Assembly: GCA_900553395.1 (NCBI GenBank)
Contig: USDJ01000004.1
Coordinates: 1 to 64,000, forward strand
Length of the DNA stretch: 64,000 bases
From: an uncultured Mycoplasmatota bacterium
GTDB lineage: Bacteria > Bacillota_I > Bacilli_A > RF39 > UBA660
Direction: 5' to 3'
Positions 52,871 to 62,906 of this stretch are shown piece after piece (the first letter of the stretch is position 1; the number at the start of each line of letters is the position of its first letter). The notes under the pieces were generated by a model. The model saw only the letters and a list, made by a program, of their open reading frames with translations, made no database searches and was not told the DNA's origin. Made by a program: the position numbers and the translations under genes.

Positions 52871-54888
52871 TATCTTTCTTCTAGAGTTTCTATTCCTGTT
52901 TCATATGCTTTTATTAAATCATAAGTTATAATTCCATTTGATACATTTATTAATTCATCTGCATATTTATTATACTTACTTATATAATCACCATCTATTG
53001 AAGTATCCAGACTTAATTGTCTAAAATTATCTTTAGCGCTGTTATAGTAAAGTTTATTAGTTATCCAGTTTCCACTAGGGAAGACCACAACATTATCTTT
53101 AATACTAAATATATCGTGTCCTAAAGCATATTTAGGCTTTACTCCTAACATATTTGACAAAGTTGGCATAACATCTATCATACCCATAACTTCACTTACA
53201 TTAGTACTATATTTTGTATTTACTATATCTTTAGACCAAATTATAAATGGAACCGATCTATTTATTTCATAAGTAAAATCATCTATACCATCAACTGTAT
53301 CGTTAGGATCTATTAGAACATCTTTATAGTATTCACTATCATATAACTTTTTAAACTCTGACTGTTTCAATTTACAATCGTGATCTCCATATAATACAAT
53401 TATTGTATTATCTAACAAGCCAGAAGAATCTAATTCATTAATTAGTTCTCCTATTGCTTCATCAGCATAGTGAACTGATTTTAAATAATTCCCCATCTTA
53501 GTTCCTTCTAGCCAATCATCTGTTACCACTTCTTGCTCTAGAGTTTCCTTGTTTTCTACAGTAGTAGTATGATTAACTTTATAATCAGTAAAATCATTTA
53601 TATCACTAAAAGGAGTATGATTCGTTAACATAACTAGTGTACCATACCAATTAGAATGAGTACTATTAATACCTTTTATAATTTCTACTGATTGTCTAAA
53701 GAATGACTTATCTGATAGACCAAGTCCTATCTTTTCATCTATCTCATAATCCTTAGTATAATAATAAAAATCATCATATCCTAAATATTTATAAGTTACA
53801 CTTCTATTCCAAGCACTACCATTATTAGCATGCATACTAAAAGTGTAATAATTTTTCTCTTTAAGTAATTTAAGTATTGTTTCATAATCTCTATTAAAAT
53901 AGTTCATAAAAACCGTACCACTACTTGATGGTAAAAGAGAGGTTAAAGAAGTAAATTCACTATCACTACTATTACCTACACTTTCTTGTGCATAGAAATT
54001 TGAAAAATTAATTCCTTCCTTAGCTAGCTTATTTAAATTTGGTGTAAGTTCTTTACCATTAAATTTTAAATTCATAGTGAATGCTTGTAAACTCTCTCCA
54101 TGGATTACAATTACATTTTTGCCTTTAAAAAGATTAGTATACTTATTACTTGTTTCACTTACTTCTTTAGACTCATAATATTCCCTGAAAGTTTTATAAG
54201 CATCATCATATCCAAACATTTCATTTACTGTAGTTTTTATAGAACTAACTAAGTCGTTAGCTTGATATATATATATACCAAACTCCATAACAATAGAAGA
54301 TCTATTCCATTGCTTGTTTAGTCTACTTATATCTGTAGATGTTAACATTGAAATAAAAAATCCAAGTGTAATTAAAGCGCCTACTAATGTATTTAAAAAC
54401 CTAACCTTACCATTTTCTACTTCTTTTACTTTTTCATAATAGCCTTTTCTTTTTAATTGAATATGAACAAAAGTTAAAACAAATATTTGAATCAAAAATA
54501 TAAAGTCTTTAATCTCTAGTATATTTTCAAATACTGCATCCGTATATCCTCCAAGTTCACTCGCTGTTTTAAGTAAAGATATTGAAGCAAAAGAAATATA
54601 ATTACTATAATACACTGTATTTATTATACAAATAAGTGTAAGTAATATGCTAAATCCTAAAAAATATTTGTACTGGTGCTTAGGCTTTATAAAATAGCCA
54701 AAAGCAGTTATAACAAATAATACTACTAAATCTGCTAAAACTGGTTTTAAGGCAAATATATTTCCTACCGTAAAAAATCTTACTAAAAATGAATTTATTA
54801 ATGATGTAATTATAAAAGTAGACATAAGTAAATTTGTCTTTATGTATTCAACTATTTTATTTATAGTCTTTCTTAAAATATCTATCAT
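52870..54888 (-). CDS. LTA synthase family sulfatase
   Basis: 672 aa from ATG 54888 (9 nt after GGAGG). Five transmembrane helices in residues about 20-185, then an extracellular sulfatase/phosphatase domain: NVIVIHGESLQAF near residue 260 (metal, no AFIM signature), NFYAQESVGNSSDSEFTSLTSLLP with the catalytic Thr near 308, SMHANNGSAWNR, and YGDHDC near 503. LtaS transfers glycerol phosphate from phosphatidylglycerol to build lipoteichoic acid. Typical residues of the family, including the Thr nucleophile, are present. Links with the UgtP-like glycolipid enzyme at 11 kb. Confidence 0.88.
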   Translation of the reverse strand: MIDILRKTINKIVEYIKTNLLMSTFIITSLINSFLVRFFTVGNIFALKPVLADLVVLFVITAFGYFIKPKHQYKYFLGFSILLTLICIINTVYYSNYISFASISLLKTASELGGYTDAVFENILEIKDFIFLIQIFVLTFVHIQLKRKGYYEKVKEVENGKVRFLNTLVGALITLGFFISMLTSTDISRLNKQWNRSSIVMEFGIYIYQANDLVSSIKTTVNEMFGYDDAYKTFREYYESKEVSETSNKYTNLFKGKNVIVIHGESLQAFTMNLKFNGKELTPNLNKLAKEGINFSNFYAQESVGNSSDSEFTSLTSLLPSSSGTVFMNYFNRDYETILKLLKEKNYYTFSMHANNGSAWNRSVTYKYLGYDDFYYYTKDYEIDEKIGLGLSDKSFFRQSVEIIKGINSTHSNWYGTLVMLTNHTPFSDINDFTDYKVNHTTTVENKETLEQEVVTDDWLEGTKMGNYLKSVHYADEAIGELINELDSSGLLDNTIIVLYGDHDCKLKQSEFKKLYDSEYYKDVLIDPNDTVDGIDDFTYEINRSVPFIIWSKDIVNTKYSTNVSEVMGMIDVMPTLSNMLGVKPKYALGHDIFSIKDNVVVFPSGNWITNKLYYNSAKDNFRQLSLDTSIDGDYISKYNKYADELINVSNGIITYDLIKAYETGIETLEER

Positions 54889-54930
54889 TATATACATCCT
54901 CCAGCTAATAATTATAACATATCTAAATAA

Positions 54931-55605
54931 TTATATCAAATTTGATATATATTTATACAATACGTCATTTATTTCTTCTATGGGTTTTGGCTCCAATTTA
55001 TCATTACATTCAATTGTTTTAAAATCATACAAACCTGCTATTTCTTTATATGCAGTTTCAGCCATCAACAAGTGATTTTTAGATAATTCATGCTCATCCA
55101 AAGCTTCTTTTCTATTACTTTTTAACTTAAGAGATACCTCGTATGGCATATGTAAAAACACTTTTATATCTGCCTTTGGAAGTTCTAAAAGACCAAACTC
55201 TAATTTATCTAACCACTCATACATTTTTAAGCGCTCATCTTTATCTTTAATTTTTCCACCTTGGTGTGCCATATTGGAATACATATATCTATCTAGTATT
55301 ACATTTACACCATTTGATAATAGTTCTTCAACCTTATTTATATTATATTTTCTATCTGCTGCAAAATATAATGAAGATACCTTGGGATCCACATTAGTTG
55401 CACCTTCGCTAAACCAACCATTACATATATAACTTTTTCCTAGGTATGGTCCACCAACTATTTTTCCTGTAGGACTATCATAATTCGGAAATGAAAATCT
55501 AAAACATTTTATATTTTCCTTTTCAAGTCTTTCAATTAACATCTTGGTTTGAGTTTCCTTTCCAGAACAATCAGTTCCCTCTATAACTATAAGTTTACCC
55601 TTCAT
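54931..55605 (-). CDS. tmk: Thymidylate kinase (eukaryote-like type)
   Basis: 224 aa. Walker A EGTDCSGKETQT near residues 8-19; LIERL and FRFSFPNYDSPTG near 38-50 are the TMP-binding DR[YH]-equivalent; DRYMYSNMAHQGGK near 103. It phosphorylates dTMP to dTDP. The P-loop DCSGKETQ and lid resemble the human DTYMK type more than the E. coli type. It links with the ThyX-like protein at 31.6 kb for dTTP synthesis. Downstream of the histidine-kinase gene by a terminator. Confidence 0.92.
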   Translation of the reverse strand: MKGKLIVIEGTDCSGKETQTKMLIERLEKENIKCFRFSFPNYDSPTGKIVGGPYLGKSYICNGWFSEGATNVDPKVSSLYFAADRKYNINKVEELLSNGVNVILDRYMYSNMAHQGGKIKDKDERLKMYEWLDKLEFGLLELPKADIKVFLHMPYEVSLKLKSNRKEALDEHELSKNHLLMAETAYKEIAGLYDFKTIECNDKLEPKPIEEINDVLYKYISNLI

Positions 55606-55635
55606 ACTATCACCATTTTAATTATATAAAATATT

Positions 55636-55662
55636 AAAAAAAAAGACAATAAAATTTTGTCT
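55636..55662 (-). terminator. Terminator of the histidine kinase
   Basis: Minus strand AGACAA/TTGTCT with a run of nine T. Confidence 0.7.
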
Positions 55663-56890
55663 ATTTATATAAAGGAAACTCTAACTTAACCTTGGTACCT
55701 TGCCCAAATTCTGATTCATATTCTACTCTTCCATCGTGGGCATCCATAATCTCATATATTAAGGATACTCCAAGTCCTGATCCTCTTTTCTTAGTAGTAA
55801 AAAATGGCTCCCTTATCTTTGAAATAGTTTCTTTATTCATACCGATCCCATTGTCTTCTATAGTTAAAATATATTTATTATTTTTAATTTTAGTATTTAT
55901 ATCTATTATACCGATTTTACCCTCTGGAATAGCTTCTATACTATTTTTTACAATATTTATTATAACTTGACTAAGTCTATTATAATCACCATTTATATAT
56001 ATTTCATCATCTACAAAATTCAACTTAACATTAATATTATTTTCATTTAATAACGGTTTTAGTTTATCCAAAGTATCTTCAACCAACATATTAATATCCA
56101 TAATATCTATATCTAAATTACTCTTATTTATGAGCAAAAAGTCTTGTAAAAGCGCTAAAAGTCTCTCTATTTCCGATTTTATAATGGGAATATATCTTTT
56201 AACTTGTTTTAAATCATCTGTATTAATCATATCTAGATATCCCTTGCATACTGCTATTGGATTTTTTATTTCATGAGTAATTTTAAATAAAGAAAGTCTA
56301 ATTTGTTTTTCTTTTTGTAACTCTTTAAATTTTATATGACTATCTAGGATTCTTACACCTGTTGAATACATAAGATAAAATATATTCACAATAAATACAT
56401 AACTTATTATTATTAATATTACATCGTAAAGATCAAAATAAACGCTATTATAAACATATATCCAAATAAAGTATATAAGACTACTAAAGAATACAAATAG
56501 TTCTAAATATATTATATTGTTTAGCTTTTTAGTACATTTTACGACATATAAAATACCAAATAATATGTAAACCAAAATAAATACGTACATAAGATTAAAT
56601 TCATTTTTGTAAATTAATATTGTTAATATTGAAAAAAAGTTAGCTAGTATATATTTATCTTTAAGGTAGGCCAGTATTACAATTGAATTAAGTACTAATA
56701 TTGGTAATATTTTAGGAGTATTAATACCATACTTAAACGTTAAAAAGAAAGATGTAATAAGCGCTAAATTATAATAAATTTCTTTATCTTTTGAATTAAT
56801 ATTTTTATTAGTACATAAATATATTAAAAATACTAATATAGGAAACATTAATAAAACCACATCTAAAAGTACAACCTGAAATAAATTCAT
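55661..56890 (-). CDS. Membrane sensor histidine kinase
   Basis: 409 aa. Six to seven transmembrane helices (residues about 5-180) form a sensory domain of the KinB type. HisKA with THEIKNPIA (His206), then HATPase_c: N box NIVKNSIEA near 311, G1 EDNGIGMN near 341, and GSGLGVSL near 366. No response-regulator gene is adjacent, so it is an orphan; in this sporulating background it could feed the Spo0 phosphorelay. Ends ~70 bp before tmk with a terminator. Confidence 0.88.
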   Translation of the reverse strand: MNLFQVVLLDVVLLMFPILVFLIYLCTNKNINSKDKEIYYNLALITSFFLTFKYGINTPKILPILVLNSIVILAYLKDKYILANFFSILTILIYKNEFNLMYVFILVYILFGILYVVKCTKKLNNIIYLELFVFFSSLIYFIWIYVYNSVYFDLYDVILIIISYVFIVNIFYLMYSTGVRILDSHIKFKELQKEKQIRLSLFKITHEIKNPIAVCKGYLDMINTDDLKQVKRYIPIIKSEIERLLALLQDFLLINKSNLDIDIMDINMLVEDTLDKLKPLLNENNINVKLNFVDDEIYINGDYNRLSQVIINIVKNSIEAIPEGKIGIIDINTKIKNNKYILTIEDNGIGMNKETISKIREPFFTTKKRGSGLGVSLIYEIMDAHDGRVEYESEFGQGTKVKLEFPLYK

Positions 56891-56940
56891 TTATATCACC
56901 AATTTTATTGTAATAGGCTTTTTTGTCGAAACTTGTCGAA

Positions 56941-56970
56941 AAAAGAAAAAAAGTGACGAAATATCACTTT
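56941..56970 (-). terminator. Terminator of the EIIB-like gene
   Basis: AAAGTGA/TCACTTT on the minus strand, followed by a T-rich tract. Confidence 0.65.
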
Positions 56971-57275
56971 AATTCACTAATATATTTTTTTATTTGTTTT
57001 GCACTTGGACCTAATATAATCTTTAGCTGATTATCAATCTCAACTATACCTTGCGCTCCCATTTTTTGTATTCCATCTTTATTTGCTTTAGTTACATCTT
57101 TTAGTGTTACCATAAATCTAGACTTATTAAATTCATAATTCACTATGTTTTCTTTTCCGCCTAATAATATTATTAATTTATTAGCATCTAGCTTAAAATC
57201 TTTCTTTTTAGATCTAGCAATTGCTATAGCTATTATTAAACAAACCACTATTATAATTATGTATTCTATTCTCAA
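56964..57275 (-). CDS. Membrane-anchored, cysteine-less PTS EIIB-like protein
   Basis: 103 aa from the TTG at 57275, which follows AAGGTGAT; longer upstream frames lack a site. One N-terminal transmembrane helix (residues 4-22), then an EIIB (glucose-type) domain: KLIILLGGKENIVNYEF, and MGAQGIVEIDNQLKIILGPSAKQIKKYI. In active EIIB the phospho-accepting Cys lies in CxTRLR; here the site reads NKSRF, so the Cys is replaced by Asn. No EIIC or EIIA partner is near. Likely a regulatory or structural derivative. Divergent from the rodA-like gene. Confidence 0.7.
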   Translation of the reverse strand: MRIEYIIIIVVCLIIAIAIARSKKKDFKLDANKLIILLGGKENIVNYEFNKSRFMVTLKDVTKANKDGIQKMGAQGIVEIDNQLKIILGPSAKQIKKYISELK

Positions 57276-57379
57276 ATTAATCACCTTTATAATTATACTA
57301 TAAATTTTAAAAAAAAGAAATATATTGTTATTTTGTTGTATAAATAACGTAAATAGTGTAAGATAATAATGGTGATGAT

Positions 57380-58507
57380 ATGAAAAGCGTATCAAAGTAT
57401 AAAGTAGATATAGCTATACTCATTTGTCTTATTTTATTTTCTATCATAAGCGTTGTTACAATAGGTAGTGCTGAAACACTACTAGTGGAAAATAGCCATT
57501 TAATATTAAAGCAAACCTTATGGTATACCGCTGGATTCATTTTGATACTTGTTATAATGTTTATTGGTAATAACTTAATATATAAAAATGGTTGGCGGCT
57601 ATATATATTATTTACTATACTTCTTCTATTAGTTCTTTTTTTTGGAACACCGATAAATAATTCAAAATGTTGGTTTAAAATACCCGGAATAGGAAATTTT
57701 CAACCAAGTGAGTTTATGAAAATTATTTTAATAATAGTACTTGGAAATATGATTAATAATTTTAAAGAAAAATATAATAATCCTACCGTTAAAGATGAAT
57801 TTATTTTTTTATTAAAAGTATTAATTGTAGTTTTAATTCCATCCCTATTAACATTCTTAGAACCAGATACAGGAGTTGTACTTATATATTTATTAATAAC
57901 ATTTATTATGTTATTTATATCTGGAATAAGATATAGATGGTTTATAATTATCTTTGGACTTTTTGGATTAATAATAGGAACTATTTTGATAACATACTTC
58001 TTAAATACAGATTTATTTATTAAAATATTTGGTTCATCATTTTTTCTTAGAGTAGATAGACTACTAGATTGGTCAAGTGGTAGCGGATATCAACTTGAAA
58101 ATGGTATTACTTCTATTGGAAGTGGTGGACTACTTGGATATGGAATTAACAAAACGCCAATATATTTTCCTGAGCCACAAACTGATTTCATATTTGCTGT
58201 GTTTGCTAATAACTTTGGATTTTTTGGATCCTTAATGCTAATTCTTTTAATAACTTTTTTTGACCTAAGACTTATAAAACTTGCTGTTGAAAGTCCTAGC
58301 AATAAAAATAAGTATATAATGAGTGGTATAATTGGAATGCTAATCTATCAGCAACTGCAAAATATAGGAATGACGCTAGGAATTATGCCGATAACTGGAA
58401 TTACACTTCCGTTCATAAGCTATGGTGGGTCTAGTTTACTCAGCTATATGATCATCATGGGAATAATATTAAACATATCTAATGAAAATATAAGATATAG
58501 AAACTAA
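57380..58507 (+). CDS. FtsW/RodA/SpoVE-family peptidoglycan polymerase
   Basis: 375 aa, SEDS family with 9-10 transmembrane helices. FGTPINNSKCWFKIPGIGNFQPSEFMKI (residues about 90-117) is the family motif, and the catalytic Asp lies in the outer loop TFLEPDTGVVLIYLLI near 160. The C-terminal TGITLPFISYGGSSLLSYM (about 340-358) is also typical. It polymerises glycan from lipid II, with a partner PBP. No ftsI/pbp gene is adjacent, so RodA, FtsW or SpoVE cannot be told apart. ATG 57380 follows GGTGATG. Confidence 0.93.
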   Translation: MKSVSKYKVDIAILICLILFSIISVVTIGSAETLLVENSHLILKQTLWYTAGFILILVIMFIGNNLIYKNGWRLYILFTILLLLVLFFGTPINNSKCWFKIPGIGNFQPSEFMKIILIIVLGNMINNFKEKYNNPTVKDEFIFLLKVLIVVLIPSLLTFLEPDTGVVLIYLLITFIMLFISGIRYRWFIIIFGLFGLIIGTILITYFLNTDLFIKIFGSSFFLRVDRLLDWSSGSGYQLENGITSIGSGGLLGYGINKTPIYFPEPQTDFIFAVFANNFGFFGSLMLILLITFFDLRLIKLAVESPSNKNKYIMSGIIGMLIYQQLQNIGMTLGIMPITGITLPFISYGGSSLLSYMIIMGIILNISNENIRYRN

Positions 58508-58536
58508 AAAAACTACACGTAATTGTGTAGTTTTAA
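58505..58536. terminator. Bidirectional terminator FtsW-like / ileS
   Basis: AAACTACAC/GTGTAGTTT stem with a 6-nt loop; T tails in both directions. Confidence 0.8.
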
Positions 58537-58538
58537 TA

Positions 58539-61500
58539 TTATTTTTTTTCTACATCTATGTATGTAATATGACCATTTAAATCAACTTCTTCTGGTAAAG
58601 AAGACTTCTTTACTATATCTAAAGATAAAGTTTCATTTTTAATAAAATCTTCAAACATAGAAACAGCTGAATCTATAGAATCATCACCATCATAATATAA
58701 AGTTATTCTATCTGCTATATCAAAATCTCTTTGTTTTCTCAAATTTTGAACTTTTGATATAAGCTCACGTGCTATTCCCTCCATTACTAACTCTTCTGTT
58801 AGTTCAGTATTTAAGATAATAAAATTAGATGAATCTGTTCCAACATCGAATCCTTCTTTGGAATTAGTCCTAATATCTACCATTGAACTTGTGATTTCAT
58901 ATTCCTTGTCGCCAATAGTCATATTTACTGATTCACCATTACTCAACTTAGATATTTCTCTTGTAGATAATTCTTCCAATTTATTTTGGAATTCTTTCAT
59001 AAGTGGTCCGAATACTTTACCTACTTCTTTAAAATTAGGTTTTACAGTAAAATTCATATAGTTTTCTGTATCTGTAATAAATTTAACTGTTTTAACATTT
59101 AATTCCTCTTTAATTAAATCAGTCAAATCACTTATTAATTCTTCATTTTTAGAATCTATTAGTGCTTCACTTAAAGGTTGTCTTACCTTAATCTTAACTT
59201 CTTCTCTTATATTTCTACCAAGACTTATCAAATCTCTTACTAGATCCATTCTAGCTTCAATTTTTTCATCTATCATATTTTCATCATAAGTAGGATAATC
59301 TTCCAAATGAACTGACTCTAAATGAGTTAATTTTGTAAATATTTCATCACTTACAAAAGGCGCTATTGGAGCTATTAATTTACATACTCCAACCAATATA
59401 TCAAATGTAACTTTATATACAGCTAATTTTGAAGAATCATCTTTGCTTGACCAGAATCTTCTTCTATTTCTTCTTATGTACCAGTTTGATAAATCTTCTA
59501 TTACAAAGTTTTGTATAGATCTAACAGCTGTAGTTAAATCATAATCATCCATGCACTCAGTAACTTTTTTTACTAATTTATTATATTTAGATATTAGCCA
59601 TTTATCAATCTCTTCTATATTACTATAATCTATTTCATAAGTATTAGGATCAATATTATCAATGTTAGCATACATACTAAAGAAAGTATATGTATTTTTT
59701 AACGTACTAAAGAATTTTGATTGAACCTCTTTTATACCATCTTCGTCAAATCTAAGTGGTGTCCATACAGGTGATGTGTATAGCATATACCATCTAATAG
59801 CATCTGCACCATACTTATCTATAACAGTAAATGGTTCTACTGCATTACCCTTACTCTTATGCATTTTATGTCCATACTTATCAGTAATAAGGTCATTAAC
59901 TAAAACATTTTTATAAGGACTCTTTCCAGTTATAAAAGTTGAAATTACTATTAAAGAATAAAACCATCCTCTAGTTTGATCTATTCCTTCACTTATAAAA
60001 TCTGCTGGGAATTGAGAAGAAAATAATTCTTTATTTTCAAATGGATAATGATATTGTGCAAAAGGCATAGATCCTGAATCAAACCAACAATCCATAACTT
60101 CTTTTACTCTTGTCATAGACTTGCCACATTCACTACATTTGATATGTACATCATCGACATAAGGTCTATGAAGTTCTATTGTTTTATCTATTTTTTCTAT
60201 TGATTTTTCAACTAACTCTTCTCTTGAGCCAATCATCTCTTTATGTCCACAAGAACACTCCCAAAGTGGAATTGGGGTTCCCCAATATCTATTACGAGAT
60301 ATTGCCCAATCATTAAGATTTTCTAACCAATTACCAAACCTTTTTTCACCTACATAATCAGGATGCCAAGAAACAGTTTTATTTGCTTTAATTACTTTAT
60401 CTTTAAAATCTGTAACCTTGATGTAAAGACTAGGTTTAGAATAGTAAACAAGAGGTGTCTTGCATCTCCAACAATGTGGATAATTATGTACCATTTTTTG
60501 CTTTTTAAAAATCTTATCTTTACTAGCTAAATATTTTATTATTTCTAATTCAAGTTCTGAATCTACAACAAGTCTTCCTTTCCAAGGGCCTGACGTATAA
60601 CAACCATTTTCGTCCACAGGATTTAATATTGGAAGATCATATCTTAATCCTACTTCATAGTCATCTTGACCAAAAGCAGGAGCTATATGAACTATTCCTG
60701 TGCCATCTTCCATAGTTACATAATCAGCACAAGTAACATAAAAAGCTTTTTTGTCTACTTTTAAGAAATCTAAGTACTGTTCATATTCTAAATATTCAAG
60801 ATCACTACCTAAATATTCATCAACTACTTCGTATTCATCTCCTAAAACTTTGTTTGCTAATTTTTCAGCTACTATGAAATTATATCCCTTTGATAAACAC
60901 TTTACATACTTTTCATTAGGGTTTACACAGGCAGCTACATTAGCCATTAACGTCCAAGGAGTTGTTGTCCATATTAGTAAATATGTATTATCTTCATTTT
61001 TAACTTTAAAAGGAACTGTAACCGTATTTACAGAAATCTCTTTATATCCTTGCGCAACTTCATGACTAGCAAGACCTGTACCACATCTTGGACAGTATGG
61101 AAGAATCTTAAGACCATTATATATTAAACCTTCATCAAAAAACTTTTTTAATATCCACCATTCTGTCTCTATATAATTATTGTCATAAGTTATATATGGA
61201 TTATCAAGATCGATAAATTGACCTATTTTCTTTGTAAAATCCTTAAATGCAGCTTCGTTTTTCCAAACACTTTCTCTACATTTTTCATTAAATTCTTTTA
61301 TACCATATTTTTCAATATCGCCTTTTCCACTAAATCCAAGTTCCTTTTCAACTTGAACTTCAACAGGAAGTCCGTGTGTATCCCATCCAACTTTTCTAAG
61401 TACCTTAAAACCTTTCATTGTTTTATATTTACAATAAGTATCTTTTAATAATTTAGCTAATATATGGTGAACACCAGGCATTCCATTAGCTGTAGCCGGA

Positions 61501-61637
61501 CCATCATAGAAAACAAAATTCTCACTATTTTTTCTATTTTCTATGGTCTTATTAAGTAAATCCATTTCATCAAATTTTTTACTCAAGTCTTGTTCTACTT
61601 CACTTACTTTTCTTTTATCTAATTCCTCAAACTTCAT
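58539..61637 (-). CDS. ileS: Isoleucyl-tRNA synthetase (eukaryote-like IleS2 type)
   Basis: 1032 aa from the ATG at 61637, which sits 7 nt after AGGAGGG; an upstream frame adds 8 residues without a site. HIGH-type motif PGVHHILAK (residues 54-62), editing CP1 domain, two Zn-binding clusters (CPRCG; CSECGKS), KMSKS-type motif KMHKSKGN near residue 600, and anticodon-binding and C-terminal domains. Length and the HHIL form point to the IleS2/eukaryotic clade, members of which are often resistant to mupirocin. Controlled by the T-box upstream. Confidence 0.96.
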   Translation of the reverse strand: MKFEELDKRKVSEVEQDLSKKFDEMDLLNKTIENRKNSENFVFYDGPATANGMPGVHHILAKLLKDTYCKYKTMKGFKVLRKVGWDTHGLPVEVQVEKELGFSGKGDIEKYGIKEFNEKCRESVWKNEAAFKDFTKKIGQFIDLDNPYITYDNNYIETEWWILKKFFDEGLIYNGLKILPYCPRCGTGLASHEVAQGYKEISVNTVTVPFKVKNEDNTYLLIWTTTPWTLMANVAACVNPNEKYVKCLSKGYNFIVAEKLANKVLGDEYEVVDEYLGSDLEYLEYEQYLDFLKVDKKAFYVTCADYVTMEDGTGIVHIAPAFGQDDYEVGLRYDLPILNPVDENGCYTSGPWKGRLVVDSELELEIIKYLASKDKIFKKQKMVHNYPHCWRCKTPLVYYSKPSLYIKVTDFKDKVIKANKTVSWHPDYVGEKRFGNWLENLNDWAISRNRYWGTPIPLWECSCGHKEMIGSREELVEKSIEKIDKTIELHRPYVDDVHIKCSECGKSMTRVKEVMDCWFDSGSMPFAQYHYPFENKELFSSQFPADFISEGIDQTRGWFYSLIVISTFITGKSPYKNVLVNDLITDKYGHKMHKSKGNAVEPFTVIDKYGADAIRWYMLYTSPVWTPLRFDEDGIKEVQSKFFSTLKNTYTFFSMYANIDNIDPNTYEIDYSNIEEIDKWLISKYNKLVKKVTECMDDYDLTTAVRSIQNFVIEDLSNWYIRRNRRRFWSSKDDSSKLAVYKVTFDILVGVCKLIAPIAPFVSDEIFTKLTHLESVHLEDYPTYDENMIDEKIEARMDLVRDLISLGRNIREEVKIKVRQPLSEALIDSKNEELISDLTDLIKEELNVKTVKFITDTENYMNFTVKPNFKEVGKVFGPLMKEFQNKLEELSTREISKLSNGESVNMTIGDKEYEITSSMVDIRTNSKEGFDVGTDSSNFIILNTELTEELVMEGIARELISKVQNLRKQRDFDIADRITLYYDGDDSIDSAVSMFEDFIKNETLSLDIVKKSSLPEEVDLNGHITYIDVEKK

Positions 61638-61654
61638 ATTAACCCTCCTATTAA

Positions 61655-61838
61655 TAAACAAAAAAAACTATTATAAGTAGGGACGTAGTTCACGCGGTAC
61701 CACCCTATTTCATAATAGTATTATGCACTCTAATGTATAACGACATTAACCGTTTTAATCTTATCCATTAAAAGTATCAAGAGTGATTTATATAATAATT
61801 CATTATCTATTTCCACCAAACATAGACTCTCTTTAAAT
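61655..61838 (-). promoter_or_regulatory. Isoleucine T-box riboswitch
   Basis: The T-box core AGGGTGGTACCGCG is at 61693-61706. A stem I with AGAGAG/CTCTT-type pairing carries the specifier ATC (Ile) at 61785-61787. The GGTGGAAATAG motif and the terminator stem CTATTAT ... ATAATAG followed by T lie in the expected order. It reads uncharged tRNA-Ile and allows ileS expression. A likely -10 TATAAT is at 61844-61849; -35 is weak. Confidence 0.9.
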
Positions 61839-61867
61839 TACTTATTATATCGTCTCTATCTTTTACT

Positions 61868-62347
61868 TTAAAATTCTACTTTTTCTATTTCATCAACCAT
61901 CTCTAGTTGAGATTCTAATATTCCTTTTAATTTTCGCTTGAATATAATTATATTTCTTTTTAAAGCCTCTGCTTCCATTTCAGTTTTTTCTGCTTTTAAC
62001 AATGATTCATTTACTATTCTACTAGCGTTTCTTTTAGCATCTTCAAGAAGAATTTCGCTCTCCCTATGAGCTGAAGACTTTATTTGATCTGAAGTTTTTT
62101 GAGCCATCATGATTGCTCTATTTAAAGTTCCTTCCAATCTCTCATAATGCGCTAATCTATCTTGAATAGGTTTCATATTAGAAACCATACTAGTTAACTC
62201 TTGTATTTTTTTATCCTTTAGAGCTAGTTCCCTATTTTTAGCCTTATTATCCTCTATCATTCTTTCTACTTGACTGATAATTTGTTCTAAAATGTGGTCA
62301 ACTTCTTCAGGAGTATAGTTTTTAAATGTTTTACCATTGTTATCCAT
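61868..62347 (-). CDS. divIVA: DivIVA-family protein
   Basis: 159 aa from ATG 62347. Starts MDNNGKTFKNYTPEEVDHILEQI with the short N-terminal domain, then a coiled coil from about residue 40 to 145. The region RNIIIFKRKLKGILESQ is the usual DivIVA/GpsB-type helix. The N-terminal membrane-binding Phe/Arg tip (typically near residue 17-18) is replaced, so it may be a GpsB-like or divergent form. In this cluster (sepF-divIVA-ileS) it follows the standard firmicute order. It guides septum placement and polar functions. Confidence 0.82.
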   Translation of the reverse strand: MDNNGKTFKNYTPEEVDHILEQIISQVERMIEDNKAKNRELALKDKKIQELTSMVSNMKPIQDRLAHYERLEGTLNRAIMMAQKTSDQIKSSAHRESEILLEDAKRNASRIVNESLLKAEKTEMEAEALKRNIIIFKRKLKGILESQLEMVDEIEKVEF

Positions 62348-62407
62348 AAGCATCCCTCAAATGTTGTGCTACATATAATAGCACATCTTTATTATTATTT
62401 CAAGCTT

Positions 62408-62809
62408 TTACCATTCGTAATTTATATTTTCTTCTTCTTTGTCTTTATCTTTTTCAGTATCATCAGTTATTTTTCCTTGTACATTTATGTTATTTGGTGT
62501 ACATAAGAAAATGCCACTACCTATTTTTTGAATGTTACCCTTAATAGCATATATTGTACCACTTAAAAAATCCATAATTCTCTTGGCTTGATCACTAGTA
62601 ACTCTTTTTAAATTTACAACTACTGTATTTCTTTTTTTTAGATGGTCTGCTATCTGTTGAGCCTCTGAATAAGCACGTGGTTCTAACAAAATCATTTTAG
62701 CTCCGCCCTCTTCAGTAACAGCTTCTTCAGCTTTTAAATCATAATATTCATTACCATTTCCTACTTGGGCATCTTCTTTATCTGAAAATAATCCTTTTAT
62801 AAAACCCAT
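62408..62809 (-). CDS. sepF: Cell division protein SepF
   Basis: 133 aa. N-terminal membrane-binding helix [10 protein letters not shown], then the SepF core at about residues 37-115: [34 protein letters not shown] and [31 protein letters not shown]. SepF anchors FtsZ and polymerises into rings. RBS GGAGG at a good distance. Adjacent divIVA as usual. Confidence 0.93.
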   Translation of the reverse strand: MGFIKGLFSDKEDAQVGNGNEYYDLKAEEAVTEEGGAKMILLEPRAYSEAQQIADHLKKRNTVVVNLKRVTSDQAKRIMDFLSGTIYAIKGNIQKIGSGIFLCTPNNINVQGKITDDTEKDKDKEEENINYEW

Positions 62810-62906
62810 GTATATTCCTCCAATTCTAATGTTACTATAAACATTTTAGCACATTATTTATAAAAAGGAAATATATTTTATATATTTTTTTTGACAATAA
62901 AAGCTA

